In this document: piece by piece, positions 8,033 through 17,137 of the stretch | Numbering within the stretch: the first letter of the stretch is position 1 | How the letters are laid out: each line of letters opens with the position of its first letter | Source of the DNA: Ruegeria sp. HKCCD7303 | GTDB taxonomy: Bacteria > Pseudomonadota > Alphaproteobacteria > Rhodobacterales > Rhodobacteraceae | Length of the DNA: 64,000 nt | NCBI RefSeq assembly: GCF_013111185.1 | Contig: NZ_WVRE01000002.1 | Coordinates: 124,001 to 188,000 of the forward strand | Reading direction: 5' to 3' | Position numbers and translations under genes: made by a program | Notes under the pieces: generated by a model | What the model was told of the DNA's origin: nothing | Database searches by the model: none | Seen by the model: only the letters and a program-made list of their open reading frames with translations

Positions 8033-9462
8033 GTACCAGCCTTTCGGTTCGGAGTTGCGTCTTCCTGCGGTGGCAGAAGGTGGCTCAGCGGCAAGCTGGC
8101 TTCGATCACCGTCCCGCCACGCGGTCCGCGTGATGACAGAATCCGCAAGGACCCGTCAAGCTGTTCGATACGTTCCTGCATGTTACGCAGCCCGATGCCT
8201 GTGGTTGCTGTTCCGGGCTCAGTGCGCAACCCACGGCCATTGTCGGTGATCCGCATAGTTGCACCTTTCTTATGTCCGCGCAGGTCTATGGTAACATGAG
8301 TGGCCCCCGAATGGCGTTCGATATTGGTCAACGCTTCTTGCGCAATTCTATAAAGGGCGATCTTGCTGTCCTGATCCAGCCGGTTTCGGAAGACCACGGT
8401 GGAGAATTCGGTCTCGATCCCGGTACGGTCTCGGAAATCGTCGGTCAGGGCCTTCAACGCGGGACCAAGGCCCAGATCGTCCAACACGCCCGGACGCAGG
8501 TCACGGCTGATGCGCCGCACCTCGGTAATGGCGGCCCCCAGGTTGTCGATCCCTTTTTCCAGCGGAGCGAGCGCACCTTCGTCATCACCCCGAGTCAGAC
8601 GCCGCCGCGCGTTGTCCAAAGCATATCGAACGCCGACAAGAATTTGGCTGATCCCGTCATGTAATTCACGTGCGACCCGGCCCCGTTCTTCTTCCTGTGC
8701 GTCAAACACACGCTGGGTCAGTTCCTTCAGCTTAGCATCGGCCAACCTGCGCTCGCGAATGTTCAGCAACATGCCCGACGCAAAAACGATGAGGACAGCG
8801 GCCAGTACAATCGCGCCGATATACATGAATGTGCGCTGTACGCGGGCTTCGACTTCGGCCCGTGCGTTGGCAACGGTGGCCACGATGTCATCGATGAACA
8901 CCCCGGTCCCGACGACCCAGCGCCAGTCCTGAAGGCCAACAACATAGGCGATCATCTGCGCTTCTTGCCCCGTTGAGGGCTTCTGCCACATGAAACTGTG
9001 CCATCCTGCCCCTTGGCGAGCGAGGCGAATGAACTCGTTGACGATTGGCGTGCCTTCGCTATCCGTCAGACCTTCCCAATTCTGGTTGATGAATTGCGTC
9101 TGGCGGGGGCTGACAAGGTTGTTTCCGTCATAGTCATACACAAAGAAGAACCCGTCCTGACCATAGATCATCGCCGACAGGATCTGCGTGACGAGGTTTT
9201 TGGCCACTTCATCATTTGGTTCAGCCCGACCATAGATATAGGCAAAACCGTTGCGCGCCTGCGTTACGTAGTTGCGCAGCTCTTCCTTCTTGGCTTCGAT
9301 CAGACGGCGTTCCAGGGCCTCGATCTCGCGCTCAGCGGTGGCGCGCGCCTGATAGGCGACCAACACGGCAATTGCCGCAACAGCGACGACCAATGGTATG
9401 GCCGCAACCAACGACAATTTCTGCGCATAAGTCAGCGAAACCAGGTTTCTAAGTCTGTGCAT
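8029..9462 (-). CDS. Cache-domain sensor histidine kinase
   Basis: Membrane sensor kinase of 477 residues. Membrane segment about 15-37; periplasmic single Cache domain about 45-205 (FAYIYGRAEP ... FVYDYDGNNLVSPR ... DWRWVVGTGVFIDDI); second membrane segment about 212-234. The HisKA_3 dimerisation segment holds the phospho-acceptor His268 in ARELHDGISQ. The HATPase domain shows EALTNIERH and DNGRG. The ATG at 9462 precedes the first membrane helix; an in-frame ATG 12 codons earlier is less likely. Cache domains bind small organic acids, so with the divergent TRAP genes a role in sensing keto acids or dicarboxylates is inferred. Confidence 0.9.
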   Translation of the reverse strand: MHRLRNLVSLTYAQKLSLVAAIPLVVAVAAIAVLVAYQARATAEREIEALERRLIEAKKEELRNYVTQARNGFAYIYGRAEPNDEVAKNLVTQILSAMIYGQDGFFFVYDYDGNNLVSPRQTQFINQNWEGLTDSEGTPIVNEFIRLARQGAGWHSFMWQKPSTGQEAQMIAYVVGLQDWRWVVGTGVFIDDIVATVANARAEVEARVQRTFMYIGAIVLAAVLIVFASGMLLNIRERRLADAKLKELTQRVFDAQEEERGRVARELHDGISQILVGVRYALDNARRRLTRGDDEGALAPLEKGIDNLGAAITEVRRISRDLRPGVLDDLGLGPALKALTDDFRDRTGIETEFSTVVFRNRLDQDSKIALYRIAQEALTNIERHSGATHVTIDLRGHKKGATMRITDNGRGLRTEPGTATTGIGLRNMQERIEQLDGSLRILSSRGPRGGTVIEASLPLSHLLPPQEDATPNRKAGT

Positions 9463-9708
9463 GGTCGAATCGATACGCAAGTGGCAGCAAAAATGCAAAA
9501 AGATTGAACATTTCCATACCCAAAGGACGTCAAAAGCCCGGCTGAACTGGAACTCACCAAGGGTTTTCTCGCTAAAAAAGGTCAGAAACCCGGCTTTCTA
9601 CGCAGTAGTAGGTATTCCCATTCACAACACTGTCATTAGTCTGACGCGCACTGAATACGACAGGTCCGGCTGTGCCGGATTATGACTATGAAGGGGAGGA
9701 ACACTCAT
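9463..9708. promoter_or_regulatory. Divergent control region, sensor kinase / TRAP operon
   Basis: These 246 bases separate the two-component genes from the TRAP operon and must hold both promoters. A CTAC-GCA-GTAG dyad at 9598-9608 is a candidate response-regulator site, about 100 bases before the dctP start. GTCCGGC-TGT-GCCGGAT just upstream of dctP (about 9664-9680) is a short hairpin. Confidence 0.4.
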
Positions 9709-10791
9709 ATGGATCGTCGTTCATTTTTGAAAAAATCCGCGCTGGGCGGATCGGCAGCTGCAGCAACCGCTCTGGCGGCGCCGGCTTATGCTCAGGGCCA
9801 GCGTACCCTGACCATGGTGACGTCGTGGGGCCGTGGCTTGGCGGGCGTGTTTGACAGCGCGCAGCGCTGTGCCGACAGCATCAACGCGATGTCGGACGGA
9901 AGCCTGAATGTTGAGATCAAGGCCGCTGGTGAGCTGGTTGGCGCGTTTGAGGTTTTTGACGCGGTGTCGTCCGGTCAGGCCGATATGTACCACGCGGCGG
10001 ACTATTACTTTGTGGGTCAGCACCCGGGCTATGCCTTCTTCACTGCTGTTCCGTTCGGCATGACCGCGCAGGAACTGGTGAACTGGTATTACCACGATGG
10101 CGGCATGGAGCTGCATGACGAGCTGGGTTCGATCTTTGGCCTCAAGTCTTTCCTGGCCGGGAACACCGGCGCGCAGGCGGGTGGCTGGTACTCGAAAGAG
10201 ATCAACAGCCCCGAAGATTTCCAGGGCCTGAAGTTCCGTATGCCGGGCCTGGGTGGCCAGGCGCTGGGTAAGCTGGGCGCGTCGGTTCAGAACATTCCGG
10301 GTTCGGAAGTGTATCAGGCGCTGTCTTCGGGTGCGATTGACGGAACCGAGTGGATCGGTCCCTGGGCCGACGAAAAGGCGGGCTTCCAGGAAATCACCAA
10401 GACCTACTATACTGCGGGCTTCCATGAGCCAGGCGCGGGTCTGTCGCTGGCCACAAACCGTGACGTCTTTGACGAACTGACACCTGCACAGCAGAAGATC
10501 ATCGAGATCGCAGCGGCCGAAGCGCACCAGTGGAATCTGGCGCAGTTCCTGGCCAATAACGGTGCAGCCCTGCAGCGTCTGCAGTCGGGCGGCGTGAAGG
10601 TCATGGAGTTCCCGGACAGCGTTTGGGATGCATTTGGCCAGGCGTCGCAAGAGGTTCTGGACGAGAACATGGGCGACGAGCTGTTTAAGAAAATCCACGA
10701 CAGCGCAATGGCGTCTATGGCGGCTTCGTCTGCTTGGATCAACCTGTCGTCGGGTGCCTACACCGCTCAGCGCGACCGCGTTCGCGGCTAA
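9709..10791 (+). CDS. TRAP transporter solute-binding protein, TakP-like (DctP family)
   Basis: Periplasmic ligand-binding subunit of a tripartite ATP-independent transporter (360 residues). The N-terminus MDRRSFLKKSALGG is a twin-arginine signal with likely cleavage after AYA, which is unusual among binding proteins but typical of the TakP branch. The GNTGAQAGGW and IDGTEWIGPWADEK segments match the 2-oxoacid/lactate-binding TakP subfamily as I recall it. The ATG at 9709 is preceded by AAGGGGAGGA. It is the first gene of dctP-dctQ-dctM, followed by a stable hairpin that may favour its expression over the membrane subunits. Confidence 0.9.
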   Translation: MDRRSFLKKSALGGSAAAATALAAPAYAQGQRTLTMVTSWGRGLAGVFDSAQRCADSINAMSDGSLNVEIKAAGELVGAFEVFDAVSSGQADMYHAADYYFVGQHPGYAFFTAVPFGMTAQELVNWYYHDGGMELHDELGSIFGLKSFLAGNTGAQAGGWYSKEINSPEDFQGLKFRMPGLGGQALGKLGASVQNIPGSEVYQALSSGAIDGTEWIGPWADEKAGFQEITKTYYTAGFHEPGAGLSLATNRDVFDELTPAQQKIIEIAAAEAHQWNLAQFLANNGAALQRLQSGGVKVMEFPDSVWDAFGQASQEVLDENMGDELFKKIHDSAMASMAASSAWINLSSGAYTAQRDRVRG

Positions 10792-10812
10792 ATTCGAGCC
10801 AAATGAGCAAAC

Positions 10813-10838
10813 GGTTTCCCCGCATCAGCGGGGAAGCC
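10813..10838 (+). terminator. Intra-operon hairpin between dctP and dctQ
   Basis: GGTTTCCCCGC, an ATCA loop and GCGGGGAAGCC form an 11-base-pair stem with one wobble pair, followed by TTTCCTG. It sits 21 bases after the dctP stop. In TRAP and ABC operons such structures raise the relative level of the binding-protein mRNA by partial termination or 3'-end protection. Confidence 0.65.
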
Positions 10839-10911
10839 TTTCCTGTTGCATATGCGCGGACCCATCATGCCGCTATAATCAGCAATGCAACTGACGAGAC
10901 CCGGGGACAAC

Positions 10912-11838
10912 ATGCAGGACGACAACGGTATTTCGTTTTTCGGCGCCCTGTGGAATGGACTGATCTGGTTCATTCAGAACATTGCCGAAGCCTTCTATAA
11001 TTTCGGATACGCTATCACGCATCCGCAGCTCTGGCTGAACTGGTCCGACAAAGAGGCGATCATGCGCTTTGTCTACTACGGAGGCTCGGTCGAGTTCTTC
11101 TTCGTGGTTTTCACCTTCTTTCTGGTTCTGACCGCGATCGGGCTCTACTACCGGAACTTTATGTGGGCCATCGTGCGCGGGCTGGAGGGGTTTGCAAACA
11201 CCACCGGCCGTTTCTTTGCGTGGGCAGGTCTGCTGATGGTGATCCAGCAGATCGTGATTGTCTTCATGCAGCGGGTGTTTACGCGCCCTGATATGTCGTT
11301 CGGCTTGGGGATCCCGTTCCAGATGGACATCAGCTGGTTTGCGGAAGAACTGAAACTTTACAATGCCATGGTGGTTTGTCTGTGCTGTACCTACACATTT
11401 GTGCAGGGCGGGCATGTGCGCGTTGACCTGATCTACGCCGGCATCAGCCACCGCGCCAAGCGCGTGGTTGATATGTTAGGCGCGGTGTTGTTCATGATGC
11501 CCATGGCTGTGCTGACCTGGATGTATGGTTGGTACTTCATGTGGCGGCACCTGATCGTGCCGAAACCTTCGGCCAGTGACACGCTGGATCGTCTGGTGGC
11601 CAAGTCCCGCGCGCTGCGCTGGAATGTGGAGACCATCGGGTTCAGCCCCAATGGCTTTAACGCATACTTCCTGTTCAAGATCCTTCTGGTTGCCTTTGCG
11701 GCCATGGTGTTCCTGCATGCCATCGCATTCCTGTACCGGTCGTATCTTGAGTATGTGGAAGGGCCGGAAAGCACCGGAAAATACCTCGACAAGGACAGCC
11801 TTGGTGAGGGTGAAGAAGCCTATGAAGGCGCGCATTAA
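10912..11838 (+). CDS. TRAP transporter small permease subunit (DctQ)
   Basis: Small membrane subunit of the TRAP transporter. At 308 residues it is longer than the usual 160-200. Hydrophobic segments lie near residues 10-30, 55-80, 95-125 and 140-160; the conserved QGGHVRVDLIY motif is present, followed by further helices. The ATG at 10912 has GGGGA upstream; an in-frame ATG nine codons earlier lacks a ribosome binding site. It lies 17 bases before dctM. The extended N-terminus fits the large-subunit TakQ/TakM branch. Confidence 0.88.
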   Translation: MQDDNGISFFGALWNGLIWFIQNIAEAFYNFGYAITHPQLWLNWSDKEAIMRFVYYGGSVEFFFVVFTFFLVLTAIGLYYRNFMWAIVRGLEGFANTTGRFFAWAGLLMVIQQIVIVFMQRVFTRPDMSFGLGIPFQMDISWFAEELKLYNAMVVCLCCTYTFVQGGHVRVDLIYAGISHRAKRVVDMLGAVLFMMPMAVLTWMYGWYFMWRHLIVPKPSASDTLDRLVAKSRALRWNVETIGFSPNGFNAYFLFKILLVAFAAMVFLHAIAFLYRSYLEYVEGPESTGKYLDKDSLGEGEEAYEGAH

Positions 11839-11855
11839 GGACGGAGAACCAGACA

Positions 11856-14210
11856 ATGCTATTCGGACTTGATGGCGTCGAGATAGGCCTCATTATCGTA
11901 TTCTTCTGCCTCTTCGGAGGCATTCTTTCCGGGTTTCCGGTGGCTTTTGCCATCGGTGGGGCCGGGGTCATTTCTTTCGGGATCATCGCTGCGCTCGACA
12001 GTGCGGGTCTGTTGATCCACCAGGCGATAGACACGGGCTCGCAAGCCTATCGGGATATCGTGAACTCGGGGGTGAAACCCGACACGATATCCGTGTTCCG
12101 ATACCCTGATTTGCCAAGGATCGCCGAACCGGTCTTTGTGCAAGGCTGGGAAACGGCGCTGGATCGCAACGTCTCCTTCATCGTGAACCGAATGAACGAA
12201 CGCGTTCTGGCGGGTCAGTCCATCGAGACGCTGTTGGCCGTGCTGATGTTCGTTCTAATGGGTATTACGCTGGAACGCTCAAAGATTGCCAACGACCTGC
12301 TGACCACGATGGCGCGTGTCTTTGGCCCGCTGCCGGGCGGTCTGGCCGTATCGATCGTGGTTGTGGGTGCTTTCCTTGCCGCGTCGACCGGGATTGTGGG
12401 CGCGACGGTTGTGACCATGGGCCTTTTGGCACTGCCGACCATGCTGCGAAACAACTATGCGCCCGAACTGGCAACCGGTGTCATCGCTGCATCGGGTACG
12501 CTGGGGCAGATCATCCCACCGTCGATTGTAATTGTTTTGCTGGGTACTCTGGCCGGGGACTTGTATTCGACCGCACAGGAAACGCGCGCAATTGAGGCGG
12601 GGTGTACTGATGCTTTGACCTTCCTGGGCGAGCCTGCTGTTGTTTCTGTCGGGACGCTCTTCCAAGCGGCCTTGTTGCCGGGGATCATGCTGGCCTTGCT
12701 CTATGCGCTTTATGCCTTTGGCTATGCGTTACTGAACCCGCACAAAGCACCGGCGGTGGAAATTTCAGGCGGGTCAGGCGAGACAATCACCCGGTCCGAG
12801 GGACTGACCTGGCTGCTGGGCGCTCCGGCTGCTCTGATTGTCGGGGCAGTTCTTCTGGGCAATGTCGGCGTGATTGGAAGTCAGAACATTGCGGTCTCAG
12901 CCTTCTCGGACGTTGGACAGAGTGCCTCGCTGCGCACGAACGTGTCAGAAGAATGCAAAGCCTCGATGATCGAGCTGCACGGTCAGTCAGCCTGGGATCA
13001 GGCTGTTGTCGAGCAGGAAGCAATCGATGCCGCAGGAGGTGTTGCGGATGCTCAACGCCTGAGTGAAGAGGAACTGGCGGCCGCACAGCAAGAGAAGATC
13101 GCCGCAGCGGCCCCGATTGGAACGGGCGTGGCAGTGACCATTGTTCTTTTGGGGCTGACACTGGTTCTGGGCCGCGGGATCGCGCCTTCGCGTTCACCGC
13201 AGCCGCTGATCCTGGGGGCAATTGGCCTGTTGCTTATGGCTTTGGTCGATATCCTTTTGATTTCGCCGACAACCTCTTCGGGGGCCACTTTCCTTCTGCT
13301 GGCTTTGCCATTTGCACTCGCCATCTACGGCTGCAAGGAAGCTGCCGCACGATGCGCCACCAACGATCTGATCCGCGTTGTGTTTCCTCCGTTGGTTCTG
13401 ATCATCGCGGTGCTGGGGTCGATCTTGGGGGGCGTGACCAACCCGACACCGGCGGCTGCGCTGGGCGCGGGTGGTGCGATCATGCTGGCGGCGTATCGCA
13501 AACTTCAGGATCAGGGCCGGTCGGGCAAGGTGATCATCTGGGCAACCTTTGCCGTGATCATTGCCTTGCTGATGGGGGTTAACTTTGATCTGCGCATTTC
13601 GCAGGGCAGTGTTTCATTTGAAACTTGGGTTGCGTTTATCGTCGCTTACGGCGCTTACCTTTTTGCCCTGTTCGGCTTGATTTACGGCTGTTGGGTGCTG
13701 TTTTCGAGCGGTGTTCTGACGCCTGTTGTTCGCGAGACAGCCAAAGTAACCTCGATGGTCTTCACCATTCTGATCGGATCACAGTTACTGAACCTTGTGG
13801 TGATCTCGTTTGGAGGTGAGCACTATATCCAGCAGTTCCTGAAGAGCTTTGACAACGAGTTCACGGTCTTCCTGATCGTGATGCTGGTGCTGTTCATTCT
13901 GGGTTTTGTACTGGATTTCCTCGAGATCATCTACATCGTGATCCCCATTGTGGGGCCGGTGATTTATGGTGGATCTTTCGATCCGAAATGGGTGACGATC
14001 ATGGTGGCTGTGAACCTGCAGACCTCGTTCCTGACGCCGCCCTTTGGCTTTGCGTTGTTCTACCTGAGGGGGGTCGCGCCAAAAGAGGTCACGACGGGTC
14101 ATATCTATCGCGGGATCATACCGTTTGTGTTGATCCAGGTGGTCGGCATTGCGATCTTGTGGTTCTTCCCCTCGATCGTCACGATCGTCCCGGACCTGAT
14201 CCCGAATTGA
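11856..14210 (+). CDS. TRAP transporter large permease subunit (DctM), extended form
   Basis: Main translocation subunit of the TRAP transporter (784 residues; the usual DctM is about 425). Conserved cores are visible: ASTGIVGATVVTMGLLALP (176-194), ASGTLGQIIPPS (212-223), GGVTNPTPAAALGAGGA (525-541) and the C-terminal DFLEIIYIVIPIVGPV. The extra length comes from a polar segment at about 58-115 and a region at about 235-500. That region includes an acidic, Gln/Ala-rich stretch near 360-420 and several added hydrophobic segments. The insertions are in frame and look intact. Start preceded by GGAG. Confidence 0.9.
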   Translation: MLFGLDGVEIGLIIVFFCLFGGILSGFPVAFAIGGAGVISFGIIAALDSAGLLIHQAIDTGSQAYRDIVNSGVKPDTISVFRYPDLPRIAEPVFVQGWETALDRNVSFIVNRMNERVLAGQSIETLLAVLMFVLMGITLERSKIANDLLTTMARVFGPLPGGLAVSIVVVGAFLAASTGIVGATVVTMGLLALPTMLRNNYAPELATGVIAASGTLGQIIPPSIVIVLLGTLAGDLYSTAQETRAIEAGCTDALTFLGEPAVVSVGTLFQAALLPGIMLALLYALYAFGYALLNPHKAPAVEISGGSGETITRSEGLTWLLGAPAALIVGAVLLGNVGVIGSQNIAVSAFSDVGQSASLRTNVSEECKASMIELHGQSAWDQAVVEQEAIDAAGGVADAQRLSEEELAAAQQEKIAAAAPIGTGVAVTIVLLGLTLVLGRGIAPSRSPQPLILGAIGLLLMALVDILLISPTTSSGATFLLLALPFALAIYGCKEAAARCATNDLIRVVFPPLVLIIAVLGSILGGVTNPTPAAALGAGGAIMLAAYRKLQDQGRSGKVIIWATFAVIIALLMGVNFDLRISQGSVSFETWVAFIVAYGAYLFALFGLIYGCWVLFSSGVLTPVVRETAKVTSMVFTILIGSQLLNLVVISFGGEHYIQQFLKSFDNEFTVFLIVMLVLFILGFVLDFLEIIYIVIPIVGPVIYGGSFDPKWVTIMVAVNLQTSFLTPPFGFALFYLRGVAPKEVTTGHIYRGIIPFVLIQVVGIAILWFFPSIVTIVPDLIPN

Positions 14211-14228
14211 TCCCGGTTACCAAAATGC

Positions 14229-14252
14229 AAAGGGGGCCTAATGGCCCCCTTT
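14229..14252 (+). terminator. Intrinsic terminator of the TRAP operon
   Basis: AAAGGGGGCC, a TAAT loop and GGCCCCCTTT form a perfect 10-base-pair stem followed by TCTTGTTTG. It starts 18 bases after the dctM stop. Confidence 0.85.
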
Positions 14253-14268
14253 TCTTGTTTGTACCGGA

Positions 14269-14340
14269 GAAGGGGCCAGCCCCTTCTTGGCCTGCGGCCA
14301 ATTCATCCCCGAGGTATTTTGGGCCAGATGAAGCTGCGGA
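14269..14340 (+). repeat. Hairpin-plus-core dispersed repeat, copy A
   Basis: Hairpin GAAGGGGC-CA-GCCCCTTC (14269-14286), a second small hairpin TTGGCC-TGC-GGCCAA, then the 27-base core at 14307-14333 (CCCCGAGGTATTT, three variable bases, GCCAGATGAAG) and GGATC. It sits between the convergent dctM and VOC genes, just after an ordinary terminator. One of five copies in this window. Confidence 0.85.
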
Positions 14341-14730
14341 TCAGCTGAACTGGATCAGGTCCCACCGATTGTCGAAGGGATCGCGCCAGACGGCAACCTG
14401 GCCATAGGGTTCGGAACGTGGGGCCTCTTCGAATGTGACACCTTGCGCCAGCATGTCAGCATGATCGCGGTCGAAATCATCGGTTTGCAGGAAGAAACCC
14501 ACACGACCGCCGGTTCGGTTGCCAATAGCGGCTTTTTGGTCGGGGCCGTCGGCTTTTGCCAGAAGAAGGGCGCTGCCTGTCGATCCGGGCGGGGCGACCA
14601 GTACCCAGCGTTTGCCGTCGCCGAGCGCGAGGTCTTGCAGGAGCTGGAACTTGAGCGTTTTGGTGTAGAATGAGATCGCGGTATCATAGTCGGGCACCAC
14701 AAGGGCAACCGCATGCAGGGACTGCTTCAT
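14341..14730 (-). CDS. VOC family protein
   Basis: Protein of 129 residues with the vicinal oxygen chelate fold. It opens MKQSLHAVALVVPDYDTAISFYTKTL and closes with DPFDNRWDLIQF, the usual pattern of uncharacterised glyoxalase-like proteins. A metal site cannot be assigned with confidence. It lies eight bases downstream of bpt on the same strand and may be co-transcribed with it. Its stop codon directly abuts the GGATC box of repeat copy A. Confidence 0.82.
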   Translation of the reverse strand: MKQSLHAVALVVPDYDTAISFYTKTLKFQLLQDLALGDGKRWVLVAPPGSTGSALLLAKADGPDQKAAIGNRTGGRVGFFLQTDDFDRDHADMLAQGVTFEEAPRSEPYGQVAVWRDPFDNRWDLIQFS

Positions 14731-14737
14731 TATTTGG

Positions 14738-15562
14738 TCAGCTTTTGGTAGGGTGGCGGTCAGGTAGCTGAATATTCGCTACTTGTTCGGCTATGGGCGC
14801 AGATGACAACGGGTGATGCGATGCATCGGAATAGGCACCTGGGTCTTTGATCTTTCGCCATTGCCCCTGAATATAGGCTTCAAGCCCTGTGAACTTGGCC
14901 TTGTAACCCATTTTGGGACTGCCGGGGACCCAGTAGCCTAAATAGATATAGGGAAGCCCGGCTTCTCGCGCGATCTCAATATGATCCAGGATCATGTAAG
15001 TGCCCAGAGAGTTCTGGGGTTGGTTGGGATCGTAGAAGGAATAGACCATACTCAGCCCGTCATCGAGCACATCGGTCAGGCTAACGGCGATGAGGTTGCC
15101 GGTTTCCGGGTCGGCATACTCCACAACGCGGCTGCGGATCGGGGTTTCTTCAATCATGGCGGCAAACTCGAACACATCCATGTCGGCCATGCCCCCGTCG
15201 GCGTGCCGTGTGTCAAGATAACGGCGGAACAACTCGTATTGTTCGTCTGTGGCCCAGGGTGACGTTGCGCGGCGTTCCAGGTAGCCGTTGCGCTTGGCTG
15301 CGCGTTTCTGGCTTTTGGTGGCGCGAAAGGCCGACACATCGATCCGAGCGGACAGACAGGCCGCGCAATCGGTGCACGACGGGCGATAGAGCACATTCTG
15401 CGACCGACGAAACCCCTGTTGAGACAGGGAATTGTTCAACTGTTCCGCGCCTTCACCTTGAAGGGCTGTGAACAGTTTACGCTCCATCCTGCCGTCGAGA
15501 TAAGGGCAGGGTTGCGGAGCGGTAACATAAAACTGTGGCGCTATTGGCAGCGTGTGTCGCAT
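14738..15562 (-). CDS. bpt: Aspartate/glutamate leucyltransferase (N-end rule)
   Basis: Aminoacyl-tRNA-protein transferase of 274 residues. It transfers leucine from Leu-tRNA to proteins with N-terminal Asp or Glu, marking them for ClpS-ClpAP degradation. The N-terminal domain has the conserved [11 protein letters not shown] and [13 protein letters not shown] cysteine motifs. The C-terminal GNAT-like domain has [20 protein letters not shown] and [16 protein letters not shown]. The ATG at 15562 ([14 protein letters not shown]) matches the family N-terminus; an in-frame start 12 codons upstream is less likely. The sequence could also be called arginyltransferase (ate), but alphaproteobacterial members are mostly Bpt. 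Confidence 0.9.
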   Translation of the reverse strand: MRHTLPIAPQFYVTAPQPCPYLDGRMERKLFTALQGEGAEQLNNSLSQQGFRRSQNVLYRPSCTDCAACLSARIDVSAFRATKSQKRAAKRNGYLERRATSPWATDEQYELFRRYLDTRHADGGMADMDVFEFAAMIEETPIRSRVVEYADPETGNLIAVSLTDVLDDGLSMVYSFYDPNQPQNSLGTYMILDHIEIAREAGLPYIYLGYWVPGSPKMGYKAKFTGLEAYIQGQWRKIKDPGAYSDASHHPLSSAPIAEQVANIQLPDRHPTKS

Positions 15563-15637
15563 GAAGTTCCCATCTGGCCTCGGGACGGATGATAGCAACC
15601 GTTTCCGAGACCGCCAAGTGATTCACACAATTGGTTT

Positions 15638-16069
15638 TCACGCCCTTTGATTGATCATCACAGTCCCCAGGAAACTGTCGGTCAGACCCTGACCACGGGC
15701 GCTGGTCAGCATCATGATGATCGAAATGATCTGGACCACGAAAAACGCCATACTGACGAAATAACCGGCAGTATGGGCGATGGCTTTGCCCATATCCATC
15801 CGCTCGCCGAATGCGTCACGCAGTTCGATGCCCATGAAGCGCATACCCAGCGTAGCTGAGCCGTTCGAGATGGTGATGACCCGATACGCAAAGCTGATCA
15901 CAGCGTAAATCAGCGGAAGGAAAAACAGCCCCGCACCGAAGGTCAGGAAGACGGGCACGATGCACAGCAGCGAGATGAAGGCGATATCGAACAGCCACGC
16001 GACAAAGCGCTTGGTCGCAACCGAGCTGTAGAATTCTGGTTGAGTATCCGGGTTGGGCAGGTGGTTCAT
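15638..16069 (-). CDS. RDD family membrane protein
   Basis: Small inner-membrane protein of 143 residues with three or four hydrophobic segments. It has the RDD signature: an arginine in RFVAWLFDIAF near the N-terminus and an aspartate in the same helix, then GSATLGMRFMGIEL between helices. Function in this family is mostly unknown; some members affect ion exchange. It lies 75 bases upstream of bpt on the same strand. Confidence 0.85.
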   Translation of the reverse strand: MNHLPNPDTQPEFYSSVATKRFVAWLFDIAFISLLCIVPVFLTFGAGLFFLPLIYAVISFAYRVITISNGSATLGMRFMGIELRDAFGERMDMGKAIAHTAGYFVSMAFFVVQIISIIMMLTSARGQGLTDSFLGTVMINQRA

Positions 16070-16134
16070 TCGTCACGTCCGAAAGATAGGGTTGGTGCAC
16101 CCTGACCCGAATAACCGGGGCAGGGCAAGGGCTA

Positions 16135-16557
16135 TCAGGCAGGTGCGCCTGTGCCGTTTTCTTCGTGGTTTTCGCGGGCGCGTTCGTCCATGAACTGGTC
16201 GAATTCAGCCTTGTCTTTGGCTTCGCGAAGACGGCGCAGGAAAGCTTCAAAATCCTGCTGTTCGCGCTCCAGGCGGGCCAGAGTGTCAGCCTTGTAGGCG
16301 TCAAAAGCGCTGTTACCCGAAGGCTTCATTGCGCTCATGTGGCTGTGCCAGGATTTGCGGCGGCTGCAGGACTTGCTGAACATGCGTTTGCTCCAGATCA
16401 TGTAGGCCAGAAGGGCAAGGCCAACAGGCCAGAAGAAGATGAAACCAAGGACCATGGCGGCGATCCAGGCCCCTTTGCCTTTGTCATCCAGCCAGGCCTC
16501 AATTCGGTAAAGCCATCCCGGATTGGCGTGGACGGCGGGGTCGGACAGTGCAGTCAT
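16135..16557 (-). CDS. DUF2852 domain membrane protein
   Basis: Protein of 140 residues. One strong membrane segment (about 32-55, GAWIAAMVLGFIFFWPVGLALL) is followed by a basic patch (SKRMFSKSCSRRKSW) and a long charged helix with coiled-coil character (ARLEREQQDFEAFLRRLREAKDKAEFDQFMDERARE). This matches the DUF2852 family of Rhizobiales and Rhodobacterales, which has no known function. The ATG at 16557 is chosen because the in-frame extension upstream is not protein-like. Divergent from the small gene at 16699. Confidence 0.8.
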   Translation of the reverse strand: MTALSDPAVHANPGWLYRIEAWLDDKGKGAWIAAMVLGFIFFWPVGLALLAYMIWSKRMFSKSCSRRKSWHSHMSAMKPSGNSAFDAYKADTLARLEREQQDFEAFLRRLREAKDKAEFDQFMDERARENHEENGTGAPA

Positions 16558-16698
16558 GAAAGCTCTCCAGGGTTGATGTAAACTGTTTTCACATTGTCTA
16601 GATGGGGGCGCCTTCGGGTGATACAAGGGGTAATGTGAAAAAGATTTACATTCCACTATACAGTTGATGGTGAATGTCTCTGACGGCAGGGTGCGGCC

Positions 16699-17088
16699 AT
16701 GAATATGACTGAAAACAAAACGGCTCCTTCGCTGAATGACATTCTTGACCTGGAAAAGCAGGTCTGGACCGCGCTGGTTGAAGGAAATGCAAGCGCAGAC
16801 CGCGCTTTGCTGAGTGCGGATTTTCTGGGAGTTTACCCAACCGGGTTTGCCAACCGAGCCGATCACGTCGGTCAGTTTGCGGATGCGCCGACGATGGCAG
16901 AGTTTGATCTCAGTGATGCGCGGTTGCGTGTGCTGACACCTGACATTGTATTGTTGTCCTGTCGGGCCGATTACCAGAGACCGAGTGCAACCGGAGGCGA
17001 CGCAATGCTGATTTCCTCGCTCTGGGAAAGGCGCAACGACGCTTGGGTCAACAGTTTCAGTCAGGATACACCCGTTCAGGATATCTGA
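16699..17088 (+). CDS. SnoaL/NTF2-like DUF4440 protein
   Basis: Protein of 129 residues with the NTF2-like cone fold pattern of DUF4440. It has an N-terminal helix (LNDILDLEKQVWTALVEGNASADRALLSADFLGVYPTG, in parts) and then beta strands ending in SSLWERRNDAWVNSFSQDTP. Such proteins bind small ligands or act as isomerases and are often uncharacterised. It lies 49 bases before glnE and may share its transcript. Confidence 0.75.
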   Translation: MNMTENKTAPSLNDILDLEKQVWTALVEGNASADRALLSADFLGVYPTGFANRADHVGQFADAPTMAEFDLSDARLRVLTPDIVLLSCRADYQRPSATGGDAMLISSLWERRNDAWVNSFSQDTPVQDI

Positions 17089-17137
17089 TCAGAATACCCC
17101 ATTGACGATGGCGCATGACGATGCGCAGGGTGCGCGC

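Noticed and set aside
9721-10698. 325-codon antisense frame inside the TRAP binding-protein gene
   Set aside because: Shadow frame; the plus-strand product has a Tat signal and full family length.
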